NCBI GenBank assembly: GCA_018304545.1
Contig: JAGVVZ010000001.1
Span: 1-64,000, forward strand
Length of the DNA: 64,000 bases
Direction of reading: 5' to 3'
From: Candidatus Aenigmatarchaeota archaeon
Lineage (GTDB): Archaea > Aenigmatarchaeota > Aenigmatarchaeia > CG10238-14
The notes below the pieces were generated by a model. That model was given only the letters and a program-made list of their open reading frames with translations. It had not been told where the DNA came from and did no database searches. The position numbers were made by a program, and so were the translations under genes. Shown here in pieces: positions 1 to 8,060 of the stretch (positions are counted from its first letter, which is position 1; each line of letters opens with the position of its first letter).

Positions 1-16
1 CCCCTGCTCTCCCAAA

Positions 17-78
17 TTTATTTTTCGAGGTCGGAATTTTGTGGGTTGCCTCAAAATTCCTCCGCTCTGAAAAATAAA
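17..78. repeat. Nested inverted repeat / long hairpin downstream of gatD
   Basis: Two perfect inverted repeats are nested: TTTATTTTTC (17-26) with GAAAAATAAA (69-78), and GGAATTTTG (33-41) with CAAAATTCC (52-60) around a 10-nt loop. The arms are separated only by short internal loops, so the whole stretch folds into one extended hairpin of about 20 pairs. It lies just beyond the gatD stop codon, so a transcription stop or 3' structure for gatD is one reading; a small structured RNA is another. No protein-coding ORF is seen in 1-144. Confidence 0.6.
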
Positions 79-144
79 CTTCGTTAAATTCCGATGTTAT
101 GTCCAATCAGAAATCAACGCTAAAAAGCGGAAAGAAGGTAATTT

Positions 145-1506
145 TTAAATACTTGGAGGGAATGTTCTCGGTTCGCTCCTCTCATTAATTTCTCCGCGTA
201 AGTTCTTTGCTATCATTTTCTTCGTTTCTTCTTTAGAAAAATTACCTAAAAGCCACTTCAGCTTGGCGTAAGCTGTTTCTGGATGCATATCTTCACCTGG
301 TATTACACCCGCCTCTTGCAAATCCCTACCTGTAGAATAAACATTCATTCCTACTCTCCCGTAAATAGTTTGTGATGCCATAACAACAACGCAGCCGTTT
401 TTAGTCAGTTTCTTTATCGTATTCAGCGTATCTTTATTGATTTTGGTAAATTCATCTATTTCATTAATCGGTGCGTGCCCCAGTCCCGTTCCTTCTAACA
501 CCAAGCCTTTATATTTTGATTTTTCAAAATACTTTAAAATCCCTAGATCGAAACCTGGATATACCTTCAATAACCCAACTTTATTTTCAAAACCATCTTT
601 TAGAATGATCGTTCTATTTTTATCTTTTCTTAAATAATCCTTTTTCAAAAACTCTATCTTGTCTTCTTTATACCATACTCTGGCATAAGGCATATCATTG
701 ATTGACTGGAATGCGTCTCTTCTGCTCGTATGCATCTTTCTTGTTTTGCATGGGTTAAAAATATTGCAATAAGTATCATTGGACGAGCCATGCATACATA
801 TAGCTACTCCTGCAAAATCTGTTTCCGTAATAAACTTAGCCGCGCAAATAATATTCATGCCAGCATCAGCACTGGCTCTGTCACTTGATCTCTGCGATCC
901 AATCATCATAACAGGTATCGGTAGATTCTCAATCATGAATGCCAGAGCAGCAGACGAGTAATGAAGCGTATCTGTGCCATGAGCTATTATTATGCCATCA
1001 ACATTATGACATTCTTCAGCCACTTCTCTAGCCAGTATCTGAAAATGCTCAAACCTCATATCCTCAGAGAACATTTTTCTTATCAACTTCGACCTTATAT
1101 TGGCTATGTTTTGCAACTCGGGAAACAGTGATATTAATTCTTTCGGTTCAAACGAAGCAACGACGCCGCCGGTCCTGTAATCAACTTTCGATGCAACTGT
1201 ACCACCAGTATGCAGGATTAAAATTGTTGGTTTTTTCGGATCATGTTCCAATTTTTTTTTCTCAAATTTTCCCAGATCAACCGACTTTTCTTCCAATCTT
1301 TTTATTTTTGCCGAAGAGTTAAACTCAATTCCAATATTATAACCATTTTTCAACTTGAGTATGATAGAATTTTTATCCCCAGAAACCCTTGGCATTAGTA
1401 ATCCCTCAAAAGCTTGGCCATTAGATATTATCTGAATCATCGAGCCAACGTCTATATTTTCATTTTTGAATATTTTTTGTATTTTCTCTGAATAATTAGA
1501 TTCCAT
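145..1506 (-). CDS. gatD: Glutamyl-tRNA(Gln) amidotransferase subunit D (asparaginase-like)
   Basis: GatD is the glutaminase subunit of the archaeal GatDE enzyme that converts Glu-tRNA(Gln) to Gln-tRNA(Gln). The first ~85 residues form the GatD-type N-terminal beta-rich extension. The L-asparaginase-like core follows, with HTGGTVAS near residue 99 (nucleophilic Thr), HGTDTLHYSSAA near 176 and GSQRSSDRASADAG near 203. The C-terminus ends RTFPPSI. At 453 aa it is full length. The partner gatE is not in this window, although gatCAB is 7 kb away. The gene stands alone; the upstream side is a 500-bp gap. Function follows from family membership and is secure. Confidence 0.95.
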   Translation of the reverse strand: MESNYSEKIQKIFKNENIDVGSMIQIISNGQAFEGLLMPRVSGDKNSIILKLKNGYNIGIEFNSSAKIKRLEEKSVDLGKFEKKKLEHDPKKPTILILHTGGTVASKVDYRTGGVVASFEPKELISLFPELQNIANIRSKLIRKMFSEDMRFEHFQILAREVAEECHNVDGIIIAHGTDTLHYSSAALAFMIENLPIPVMMIGSQRSSDRASADAGMNIICAAKFITETDFAGVAICMHGSSNDTYCNIFNPCKTRKMHTSRRDAFQSINDMPYARVWYKEDKIEFLKKDYLRKDKNRTIILKDGFENKVGLLKVYPGFDLGILKYFEKSKYKGLVLEGTGLGHAPINEIDEFTKINKDTLNTIKKLTKNGCVVVMASQTIYGRVGMNVYSTGRDLQEAGVIPGEDMHPETAYAKLKWLLGNFSKEETKKMIAKNLRGEINERSEPRTFPPSI

Positions 1507-2030
1507 ATATTAACCTAATAGAAAAGGAATAATTTAAAATTATATAAGAGATCTATACAACTTTATTGGCAATGAAGAAGCATTATTATGAATAATCTCA
1601 TCTTCTGTTCTTTTCCTGCACCTAAAAAACCAACTCTTGTTGCAAGACCAGATAATATAAGTCCTTGGCTCTATCGGCTCTCAAAATCGAGCAATAAACT
1701 TCTATACTATCAATCTACTACTATATATACTAACTTATGTATAATATATAATAGTTATAATGAATATAAATATTATAATACAGTGACGCACAAGGCAAGA
1801 AAAATGGAGAATCAATATAAAGAAATGAAATTTAAAGGACCTTGAACTAAATACAAAATTTACCGTAGCTAACAATAAGGATAGTAATGCATATAGCATA
1901 AATAACAAAATAATACTCCAAAAAGCACAGTAACATAAACAAACACAAGGTGAAAAAAATGAGAAAAGAAAACAAGAAATATTTCCAGAGATGGAGATTA
2001 AAAAATATTATTTGATAAACGCATAAATAA
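1507..2030. other. AT-rich intergenic stretch without a convincing gene
   Basis: Very AT-rich, with only weak ORFs. An 85-codon plus-strand ORF (1588-1845) has low-complexity composition and no motif. On the minus strand a short stretch (about 1620-1710) reads as IEVYCSILRADRAKDLYYLV before a stop but has no start codon, so it may be a gene remnant. The RHH-like gene at 2031 begins at the right edge. No RNA gene was recognised. Confidence 0.4.
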
Positions 2031-2252
2031 GTGATAAAAATGGAAGTAGACAAGAAAGAGCAATACACCACTGTCAGAATAAAAAAGTCTACCAAAAAAG
2101 ATCTGGAAGTATTGAAGGGCATGTTGGCCATAAAATACCCAGATCAGGCACCATTCGATTTAGACGATGCGATAGAGTTAATAGAAAGGGAATATTTTGG
2201 CATAATGATAAGCAAACATCCTGAAATGAAGAGGTTGTTTAAACGAGATTAA
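2031..2252 (+). CDS. Small ribbon-helix-helix-like protein
   Basis: 73 aa from a GTG, or 70 aa from the ATG at 2040 (MEVDKKEQY...), which I think the likelier start. The TTVRIKKSTKKDLEVLKGML segment has the pattern of a ribbon-helix-helix antitoxin or regulator: a short beta strand with alternating polar residues, then a helix starting with a lysine-rich turn. The rest is a helix containing DLDDAIELIEREYFG. No toxin gene is adjacent, so an orphan antitoxin-like regulator is the best reading. Dimeric DNA binding is inference from fold, not shown. Confidence 0.6.
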   Translation: MIKMEVDKKEQYTTVRIKKSTKKDLEVLKGMLAIKYPDQAPFDLDDAIELIEREYFGIMISKHPEMKRLFKRD

Positions 2253-2346
2253 ACTGTCGTCGCTAATTCAAGCAATTTATTATTGTCTTAGCGGCTTTTC
2301 CTTACAGTGGTGGGATTATTTATTCTTTAATCAAATCCTCATCGAT

Positions 2347-2748
2347 ATGGATTTCGTTCCTTTCCCATCTACATATGGGGTTCAGAAATCAAAATTATCT
2401 TACGAAAGGGATTGTGCGACACACACAAAAAGGTATTTAACTATACAGTTGACAAGTAAACTTATGAGATATTTGTATCCCCAATGGTCTATGGGTGGAC
2501 AAACAAGAATGCAGACACGCCATCCTGAATATGCTGCACAAGGGAGAGCAGCAGTTATGTGGAAATATGAATTTGATGGTCCACGTATTCCAGATGCATT
2601 TCTAGTTTGGAGTTTAAGCCAGGATGGATTCATAAGAGAAAGCAGGGAACTTGATGGGAAGAGTACATGCAGAGAATTTTATGTCAGACTATGCGACTTG
2701 GAGAGAATAGGCGAAAACAACCTTCTCTATGTTTTACCAAGAAAATGA
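2347..2748 (+). CDS. Hypothetical protein, 133 aa
   Basis: Not recognised. An intact ORF with balanced amino-acid composition (about 14 Arg to 7 Lys), unlike the lysine-rich core genes. No signal peptide or membrane segment. The aromatic- and Arg-rich C-terminal half (VWSLSQDGFIRESRELDG, REFYVRLCDLERIG) suggests a small globular alpha/beta domain. An opposing 77-codon ORF inside it is a shadow. A TATA-like tract lies about 30 nt upstream, consistent with a single-gene leaderless unit. Confidence 0.6.
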   Translation: MDFVPFPSTYGVQKSKLSYERDCATHTKRYLTIQLTSKLMRYLYPQWSMGGQTRMQTRHPEYAAQGRAAVMWKYEFDGPRIPDAFLVWSLSQDGFIRESRELDGKSTCREFYVRLCDLERIGENNLLYVLPRK

Positions 2749-2826
2749 TGTTATAATATAAGACATTTGACCAATAGAATTATAGTTTGTAAGCAAATTA
2801 TCTTCAGATAAAATTCACGATGTTTA

Positions 2827-3696
2827 TTAAATATCAGCTCTTTGAACCATTATAGCGCTAAAAATTGTAACTGCTGCTCCGATAATCTGAGCTGACGACA
2901 TGCTTTCTCCAAGAAACACGATGCCGCCAATCAAGACGAAAACTGAAGTCATGTTGTTCATTAAAGTGAAATAGGATGCTGTCGACGAACCTACAGATTT
3001 TCCTAGGAATATTGATAATAATGCACCAAAAATGCTCGCTGCTATCACGTATTTCAATATGCTGAAATCTAAAACAAAAGTTTGGGCAATAGACGTGCCA
3101 ATAACGGGCGTTATAATTATCAAGAAGATTAATGCAGAAATGGGTCTAATAGCACCTGCAAATTCTGGATTCATTTTTCCAGATAAGGACTTAGTCACGA
3201 TGACACCACTAGAAAAAAGCAATGCCGTAACTATAACTAAAATATCTCCTATTTTTGGGATCGTCATTTTTCCGTTAGTGGATATTAAGAAAGCCCCTAA
3301 AAGGAAAATAAACATAAAAAATATTTTTTTCTTGGTTATTTTCTCATCCAGAAACATCATAGACAATAAAGGAGTGAAGATTACAGTAGTCTTTATAAGA
3401 AAACCGTAATTTATAGAAGTTGTTAATTTCAGGCTCTGATTGGATAAGATATAAGCTATGGATAAAACAAATCCCAATAGCAGTATTATCTTTATCTCTT
3501 TCTTTTGGATCTTCCTCAAATCGTTGCGAAAGAAAATAAGGATATATGGTATCAGTATTATAGAACTTACCAAAGTCGTTTGGAGATTGAACAATAGAGG
3601 GTGCAGCCCAGCATTCAATGCTAGTTTTGTGATTAAAATAGAACCAGCCCAGAATATTGAAAATAAGAGGTTATTTAATAATTTTTTATCAATCAT
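2827..3696 (-). CDS. EamA/DMT-family transporter
   Basis: 289 aa with about ten predicted membrane segments in two homologous EamA halves (about 5-140 and 145-286). The first half starts NNLLFSIFWAGSILITKLAL and contains the conserved FLDEKITKKK element. The second half ends FLGESMSSAQIIGAAVTIFS, the typical GE...Q..G closing motif. The family exports or imports small metabolites across the cytoplasmic membrane; the substrate cannot be read from sequence. It is a single gene. Confidence 0.88.
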   Translation of the reverse strand: MIDKKLLNNLLFSIFWAGSILITKLALNAGLHPLLFNLQTTLVSSIILIPYILIFFRNDLRKIQKKEIKIILLLGFVLSIAYILSNQSLKLTTSINYGFLIKTTVIFTPLLSMMFLDEKITKKKIFFMFIFLLGAFLISTNGKMTIPKIGDILVIVTALLFSSGVIVTKSLSGKMNPEFAGAIRPISALIFLIIITPVIGTSIAQTFVLDFSILKYVIAASIFGALLSIFLGKSVGSSTASYFTLMNNMTSVFVLIGGIVFLGESMSSAQIIGAAVTIFSAIMVQRADI

Positions 3697-3892
3697 AGTC
3701 TCACTATTCTTATATTATTCGCAATCAACTTTTAAAAACTCAGATTATCCAAAACATATTGAGCGAAAATACGTGAATTCGAAACATAGACGAAAATACA
3801 ATTGAAGCAATTTTCATAGTTAAACAACTCAAAGAAAATTTTAAATGTTTAATTAAATACTTCTGGAATATGCCAAAAGATATTTTAATAGT

Positions 3893-3900
3893 AAATTATA
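3893..3900 (+). promoter_or_regulatory. TATA box of the YbaK-like gene
   Basis: AAATTATA is centred about 29 nt before the ATG at 3926, the distance expected for an archaeal leaderless transcript. No Shine-Dalgarno sequence precedes the ATG. Confidence 0.45.
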
Positions 3901-3925
3901 ATCTTGAAAAAATTGGTGATATATA

Positions 3926-4606
3926 ATGAACCTTTATTTGGCCCCACACGAATTACCTCCCGCGGACAGTGATTTTGTGACAGGTAGATACAGAGGGGAC
4001 AGAAGTTTTTCGTATGGAGAACCAAGTCTGGCAAACAGTTGGCATCTTACTATAGGTGAACTAGTTGTTATGTTTGCTCACACAGTACTAACGGGTTATA
4101 TTTTTCAAGCCGCATATTCAAGTGGTATACCATTTAGAGTTGTTACTCATCCTATAGATACCCGGACAGTTGATGAAAAGAGATTGGCTTTGGGCCCCAC
4201 CTATGAGGGGGATGTTGCTAAAACAATTGTTCTAACTGATGGTTCACATCTTTACGTTATTGTTACAAAGGGAAATGACAGAATAGATAGAAAGACTTTA
4301 GCTTCACTGTTAGATATGTCAAAAAGAGAAGCCAAAGGATTATATTACGCCAGTCCTTCTGATTTAGCAGAACTCGATTTTCAAAATGGAACGGCATCGC
4401 CTTTAATAGAAAGAAGGATGTTTTATGGAAATGGTGGTCCTGTAAAAGTTGTTGTTTTTGATGACGGATTATGCCAAGAATCTAGTCTTCACGATTATCC
4501 TCTTCTTGACACCAGAACATCTTTTCAAATTAATACTCAACGATTATTGTGTATATTGTCAGAGGTCTTGCCTCCAAACTCCTTGATCAGAGCAAATGTC
4601 ATATAA
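3926..4606 (+). CDS. YbaK/ProX-like aminoacyl-tRNA deacylase-domain protein
   Basis: 226 aa. Residues about 70-170 match the YbaK/EbsC pattern: FRVVTHP, EGDVAKTIVL, a strand reading LYVIVTKGNDRID, KTLASLLDMSKREAK, then YYASPSDLAELDFQNGTASPL, the region that lines the deacylase pocket. Members of this fold hydrolyse mischarged tRNA (Ala-, Cys- or Ser-tRNA). The ~60-residue N-terminal and ~45-residue C-terminal extensions are not recognised. The gene is Arg-rich rather than Lys-rich and is a single unit behind its own TATA box. A second, more conventional YbaK protein lies at 39870. Substrate unknown; a non-tRNA role is possible. Confidence 0.68.
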   Translation: MNLYLAPHELPPADSDFVTGRYRGDRSFSYGEPSLANSWHLTIGELVVMFAHTVLTGYIFQAAYSSGIPFRVVTHPIDTRTVDEKRLALGPTYEGDVAKTIVLTDGSHLYVIVTKGNDRIDRKTLASLLDMSKREAKGLYYASPSDLAELDFQNGTASPLIERRMFYGNGGPVKVVVFDDGLCQESSLHDYPLLDTRTSFQINTQRLLCILSEVLPPNSLIRANVI

Positions 4607-4698
4607 AGCAGAAAAAGTATTAAGTTTTAGAAAACAGTTATCCTATAATATTTCAGCATAAAACTTTATATGGACTCGGAAAATTTGAACCTTATTAA

Positions 4699-5250
4699 CT
4701 AAACTTGAAAATTTAGCACTTCTCTAAGTTCTGCTAAACTATACGATTGGTTCTCTCTACCATTAGGTACTCTGTACCATTTTACATTGTAGAGAGAAGC
4801 AGAAGTAGAATCTAATCCGTTATTGTCATCGCCAACTAAAAGCGTGTCATTACTTGAAAATCCTGCATCTTCCATAATTGCACCTAGATTTTTTACGAAA
4901 GTATTATAACCGATATAATATCTGTTATTTCGACCGTATAAACCAATCCACAAGCCGGGCAAAATCCTAGCAATTCTATCAGTAGAATATCCACTTCTTC
5001 CAAGAATCCAACTTATTCTGTCTTCGACACCATCACTACATATAGCAAACTTTATTCTGTTTTCACCCAAATATGCAAACAATTCATCGATACCGGGTCT
5101 TACAAACCAATCAGCATCACTCGATCTTATTCCAGAATCTGGGTGAGGTTGTCCAGGATCAAATTCGTAATCGTCTGTCCTCTTAATAACAATAGTATCA
5201 AAAAAGTCAGCTATCAATAGTCCAGTTTTAGTTCCAATTCTTTTCGACAT
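4699..5250 (-). CDS. HAD-superfamily hydrolase
   Basis: 183 aa from the ATG at 5250; a longer frame to 5265 exists but MSKRIG is the better start. Motif I is LLIADFFDTIV (nucleophilic Asp in a DxFDT variant, so the usual second Asp is Phe). Motif II is KFAICSDGVEDR (Ser). Motif IV is LLVGDDNNGLDSTSA, with the acidic Mg2+ ligands. This supports a phosphohydrolase of the HAD fold. Arg outnumbers Lys about 2:1. It lies next to two tRNA genes and near ATP-grasp and methyltransferase genes of the same compositional class. Substrate unknown. Confidence 0.7.
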   Translation of the reverse strand: MSKRIGTKTGLLIADFFDTIVIKRTDDYEFDPGQPHPDSGIRSSDADWFVRPGIDELFAYLGENRIKFAICSDGVEDRISWILGRSGYSTDRIARILPGLWIGLYGRNNRYYIGYNTFVKNLGAIMEDAGFSSNDTLLVGDDNNGLDSTSASLYNVKWYRVPNGRENQSYSLAELREVLNFQV

Positions 5251-5296
5251 AAGGCAATATACCACATCGACTTTAAATAGTGAAGAAATAATCTAA

Positions 5297-5368
5297 TGAG
5301 CCCGAAGGGATTTGAACCCTTAACCCCAGGTCCGAAGCCTAGTCGGATATCCATTTCCACACGGGCCC
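5297..5368 (-). tRNA. tRNA-Arg (TCG)
   Basis: Cloverleaf: acceptor GGGCCCG pairs with CGGGCTC; D-stem TGGA/TCCG; anticodon stem CTAGG/CCTGG with loop CTTCGGA (anticodon TCG); T-arm around TTCAAAT. Discriminator A at 5297. No intron. The terminal CCA is not encoded. Confidence 0.93.
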
Positions 5369-5426
5369 AATAATTATATTAAGGATTTGTTTTACGAATA
5401 AAAATGCTTATATAAGGAATAGTAAG

Positions 5427-5511
5427 CGCCTTGGGGCGGACTCGAACCGCCGACCTTTTGGTCTCTGCTAAAATTAACAGCCAACTGCTCTACCTGCTGA
5501 GCTACCAAAGC
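5427..5511 (-). tRNA. tRNA-Asn (GTT) with a 12-nt intron
   Basis: Acceptor GCTTTGG/CCAAGGC, D-stem GCTC/GAGC, anticodon stem GTTGG/CCAAA (27-43 is G.A), T-stem GGCGG/CCGCC, discriminator G. The anticodon loop CTGTTA-A is interrupted between positions 37 and 38 by 12 nt (5463-5474). The anticodon GTT gives Asn. Confidence 0.92.
5463..5474 (-). other. 12-nt intron in tRNA-Asn, position 37/38
   Basis: Intron ATTTTAGCAGAG. Exon CTGT (32-35) pairs with intron GCAG (one G.U), leaving bulge TA|A at the 5' site and AG|A at the 3' site: a bulge-4 bp helix-bulge motif closed by a 5-nt loop. The layout is 1 nt bulge + 5 loop + 4 helix + 2 bulge. Confidence 0.82.
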
Positions 5512-5661
5512 ATTACCGAAACATAATATCATTCAGTTAACACTTTTATAAACTTTATATCTGGGGTTTTTAAGATTTTATTTTTTGATATCTGAAACGG
5601 AATAGTCATTAGAAAGGCACGTAAAGATCGAATATTTAAGATTTATATTTTATTGCTGTTT

Positions 5662-6114
5662 ATGATAGGCCTTGCTAGATTAGGACCTTACAAAAGAGCA
5701 ATGCAAAATGGTAGAATCAGTATTCCATCTGGTTTTCATGGATATTACGAACGAGCAGAAAAATTTTATGGTTATTGTAATGAAATGCCTATCTACATTT
5801 GTGATATGCCGCCGTGTTCATCCACAAGAAACAGGTGCTGTTACCCTGTAAGCAAAGAAAGACCTGATAGGATATATTTTCCAACAGAATTACTGAATAG
5901 ATTTAATATAAAAGCAAGGACATCAATAGACATTTATTTCTGTATTGTATGTTGGGGTGATGCGCCATTATGGTTTGAGGTATATTTTGAACAGCCTGAC
6001 AACATAGATATAAGACATACAGATATACGAATGGCTAGAAAAATAGTTGAATTAAAGAATTCAAGGCGGGATGGCCCAAGACGTCTTAACACTAAAAGGA
6101 AAAGAAAGGCTTAA
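5662..6114 (+). CDS. Hypothetical Cys-containing basic protein, 150 aa
   Basis: Not recognised. I start at the ATG 5662 (MIGLARLGPYKRAM), because TATA-like AATATTTAAG sits about 27 nt before it; a TTG nine bases upstream is the alternative. A central cluster of cysteines (CDMPPCSSTRNRCC) could bind metal. The C-terminus is strongly basic (RRDGPRRLNTKRKRKA), suggesting nucleic-acid contact. Arg-rich like its neighbours. The next gene starts 26 nt downstream, with its TATA box over this stop codon. Confidence 0.6.
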   Translation: MIGLARLGPYKRAMQNGRISIPSGFHGYYERAEKFYGYCNEMPIYICDMPPCSSTRNRCCYPVSKERPDRIYFPTELLNRFNIKARTSIDIYFCIVCWGDAPLWFEVYFEQPDNIDIRHTDIRMARKIVELKNSRRDGPRRLNTKRKRKA

Positions 6115-6120
6115 AAAAAT
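6111..6120 (+). promoter_or_regulatory. TATA box of the methyltransferase gene
   Basis: TTAAAAAAAT is centred about 26 nt before the ATG at 6141 and overlaps the stop codon of the preceding gene. The downstream gene may therefore have its own leaderless transcript despite the short gap. Confidence 0.4.
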
Positions 6121-6140
6121 TAAGTTTCACCATAAAGAAG

Positions 6141-6830
6141 ATGAGTAAAAGAAAAAGGCAACGATCAACAAGCAGACCTGGATATATTTACGATACTGAA
6201 CACGTTGATGTTGAAGATATAGAAATACCCAATTTTGAAAGATGGTACCATTTTTATGGATCATTGTTTGCTGCATTGCATTCGGTATACGAAGGTTCGG
6301 ATGCCATACGAACAGATGGAAATGAATTAATACCATCTAATCCAGCTATTGTCCATCACTTTCTATCAGCAGTAAAAGCGGATGAAAGATACGGACACAA
6401 ATCAGTATTTTATGAAATGGGATGCGGCGTCGGCAACAATCTTCTGATTGCAAGCTGGCTGGGTTTTGATGTACAGGGAAATGAAATAGACAAAAAAAGG
6501 GTAGAGTTTGCTAAGCGAGTGCTCAAGGAATGTGAAATAGAACCTAAAATATTTGTCGGGAGGCATGAGAATATAATTTATCCCAGAGGTCCAAAGGTTA
6601 TTTCTTATCTTTATCCTTATGATGTAACAGATCTGCCCAAAACAGTTTCCCGGTTGCAGATAGGTCAGCATATTATTATATATCAAGATCACGAGCAGTT
6701 GACCATGGAAATGGACAGGTTAGGTTTCTGTCCTGCATTGTCTAAAGCATATCACGTATCTGATATGAAAGGCGAACCCTTGGCTCTTTATGTGTGTCTA
6801 TATGAAAGAGTAAGACAATTACACGGATAG
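6141..6830 (+). CDS. SAM-dependent methyltransferase-like protein
   Basis: 229 aa. Residues about 94-125 carry Rossmann motif I (FYEMGCGVGNNLLIASWLG) followed by an acidic residue ending strand 2 (VQGNEID), as in class I methyltransferases of the Dot1/KMT9-like layout. Next come VISYLYPYDVTDLP in the motif IV position and an IIIYQDHE strand. The first 25 residues are basic. No target-recognition domain is visible, so the substrate is unknown. It converges on the ATP-grasp gene, their 3' ends overlapping by 12 nt. Confidence 0.66.
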   Translation: MSKRKRQRSTSRPGYIYDTEHVDVEDIEIPNFERWYHFYGSLFAALHSVYEGSDAIRTDGNELIPSNPAIVHHFLSAVKADERYGHKSVFYEMGCGVGNNLLIASWLGFDVQGNEIDKKRVEFAKRVLKECEIEPKIFVGRHENIIYPRGPKVISYLYPYDVTDLPKTVSRLQIGQHIIIYQDHEQLTMEMDRLGFCPALSKAYHVSDMKGEPLALYVCLYERVRQLHG

Positions 6831-8030
6831 CAAAGCAGTATCAACTATCATATAATGCAAACGTGGTATAGAAAGATTTCTCGTATTAGTACCGAAATCT
6901 ACTCTTGGATTTAATTCGCCGACATAAGAAGTTGCACCAAGAAGATATTGTTGAATAACTTTCTGTAAAGATTGGTAAGCTGGCAACGATTTAAATTCAC
7001 CAAAAACTTCATCAAAATATCTTACAGATCTTAAAAATTCTTCATCCTGCGAGACAGCCAACAAATTTCTTTTATGAGATGATAGCCTTCCTTTTAAAAT
7101 TCTTTGTAACTCTGTTTTTGCATCCTCAATTCTTCCCCGTTTATAATCAACTAATCTGCTAGCTCCTGAATAAACTTCTTGTCTAGCTTCTACATCTTCA
7201 GTAGAAGGTATGATATCCACGCCAATTAGAAGAGATCTGGACGGTTGATAAACTCTTTCTATTCCTGCCATCATTGCTCTAACGCTGTTAATTGCCATCT
7301 GTTTAATATATTCAGGCACGTCATCTAGACCAACAGGAATAGAGCCTAAAGCTGTATTTTTAGCAACCCTCTCTTCGTCTTCAGCAACTCTAGCTAATGT
7401 TCCCAAATATTTTATCCCGTCATCTATCTTTTGCACTAAAACTCTGAGATCGAGTGCATGAGGCAAATACTTTTCAATTAACATACCGTCTGGACTTGTC
7501 ATATTGGGATATAAAACTGAAGGTGTATCTGGAGTGACAGGATGTCCTATTCTATCTTTGTAAAATTTCAAATCATCTAGAGATTTTATAAGAAGAATGT
7601 CTTTTCCTCTACTGGCTTCAGTGGGTTTAATTACAACTGGAAGTCCGATTTCATCTTCGATTGTTCTGGCTACTTCTTGCAACAGTATACCTTTTACTTC
7701 TCCATCAGAAACTCTCAACAAATGACGTGAAATTACATAAGGAGCTGTACTAACTCCACTTTGCACTAGGACCTGTTTGACCAAAGGTTTTCTTCTACAA
7801 AAATCTTCCACAGAATATGGGTGAAATACGTTGAGACCATACACGCCTGCGTATTGTGCTAAGCGCAATCTGTTGAGTCTATCAAGAAGTCTGTTTATAA
7901 TAACATCGTGCCCATCAGTTACGCTTCTAGGGTCATACAGAACTGTAGCATCTATGTCTTTTTCTAACAAAGCTTGTAGTATTAATAACTCGTCTATTAC
8001 AGGATGATCAACTGCGAGTGCAACTCTCAT
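6819..8030 (-). CDS. ATP-grasp ligase-like protein (RimK/prokaryotic glutathione synthetase style)
   Basis: 403 aa. Features in order: an N-terminal pre-ATP-grasp region (about 1-95), then a central ATP-binding lobe with GLPVVIKPTEASRGKDILLI (Lys plus flexible loop, about 150-168), MLIEKYLPHALDLRVLVQ (the E-x-D-x-R strand) and DIIPSTED (about 275). Near the C-terminus, SYVGELNPRVDFG supplies the E-x-N metal-binding pair. ATP-grasp enzymes join a carboxylate to an amine or thiol through an acyl-phosphate. Arg exceeds Lys. A TATA box lies 26 nt upstream of the ATG. Substrate unknown; it could act with the nearby HAD, methyltransferase and PRTase-like genes. Confidence 0.76.
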   Translation of the reverse strand: MRVALAVDHPVIDELLILQALLEKDIDATVLYDPRSVTDGHDVIINRLLDRLNRLRLAQYAGVYGLNVFHPYSVEDFCRRKPLVKQVLVQSGVSTAPYVISRHLLRVSDGEVKGILLQEVARTIEDEIGLPVVIKPTEASRGKDILLIKSLDDLKFYKDRIGHPVTPDTPSVLYPNMTSPDGMLIEKYLPHALDLRVLVQKIDDGIKYLGTLARVAEDEERVAKNTALGSIPVGLDDVPEYIKQMAINSVRAMMAGIERVYQPSRSLLIGVDIIPSTEDVEARQEVYSGASRLVDYKRGRIEDAKTELQRILKGRLSSHKRNLLAVSQDEEFLRSVRYFDEVFGEFKSLPAYQSLQKVIQQYLLGATSYVGELNPRVDFGTNTRNLSIPRLHYMIVDTALLSV

Positions 8031-8050
8031 TCACTAAAAGAAACATGTAA

Positions 8051-8060
8051 AATATTTAAA
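8051..8060 (-). promoter_or_regulatory. TATA box of the ATP-grasp gene
   Basis: Read on the minus strand, TTTAAATATT is centred about 26 nt before the ATG at 8030, so a leaderless transcript is likely. It lies in the 3' end of gatB. Confidence 0.45.

Noticed and set aside
1588-1845. 85-codon plus-strand ORF
   Set aside because: Low-complexity Tyr/Asn-rich translation, no SD or TATA at the right distance, no motif.
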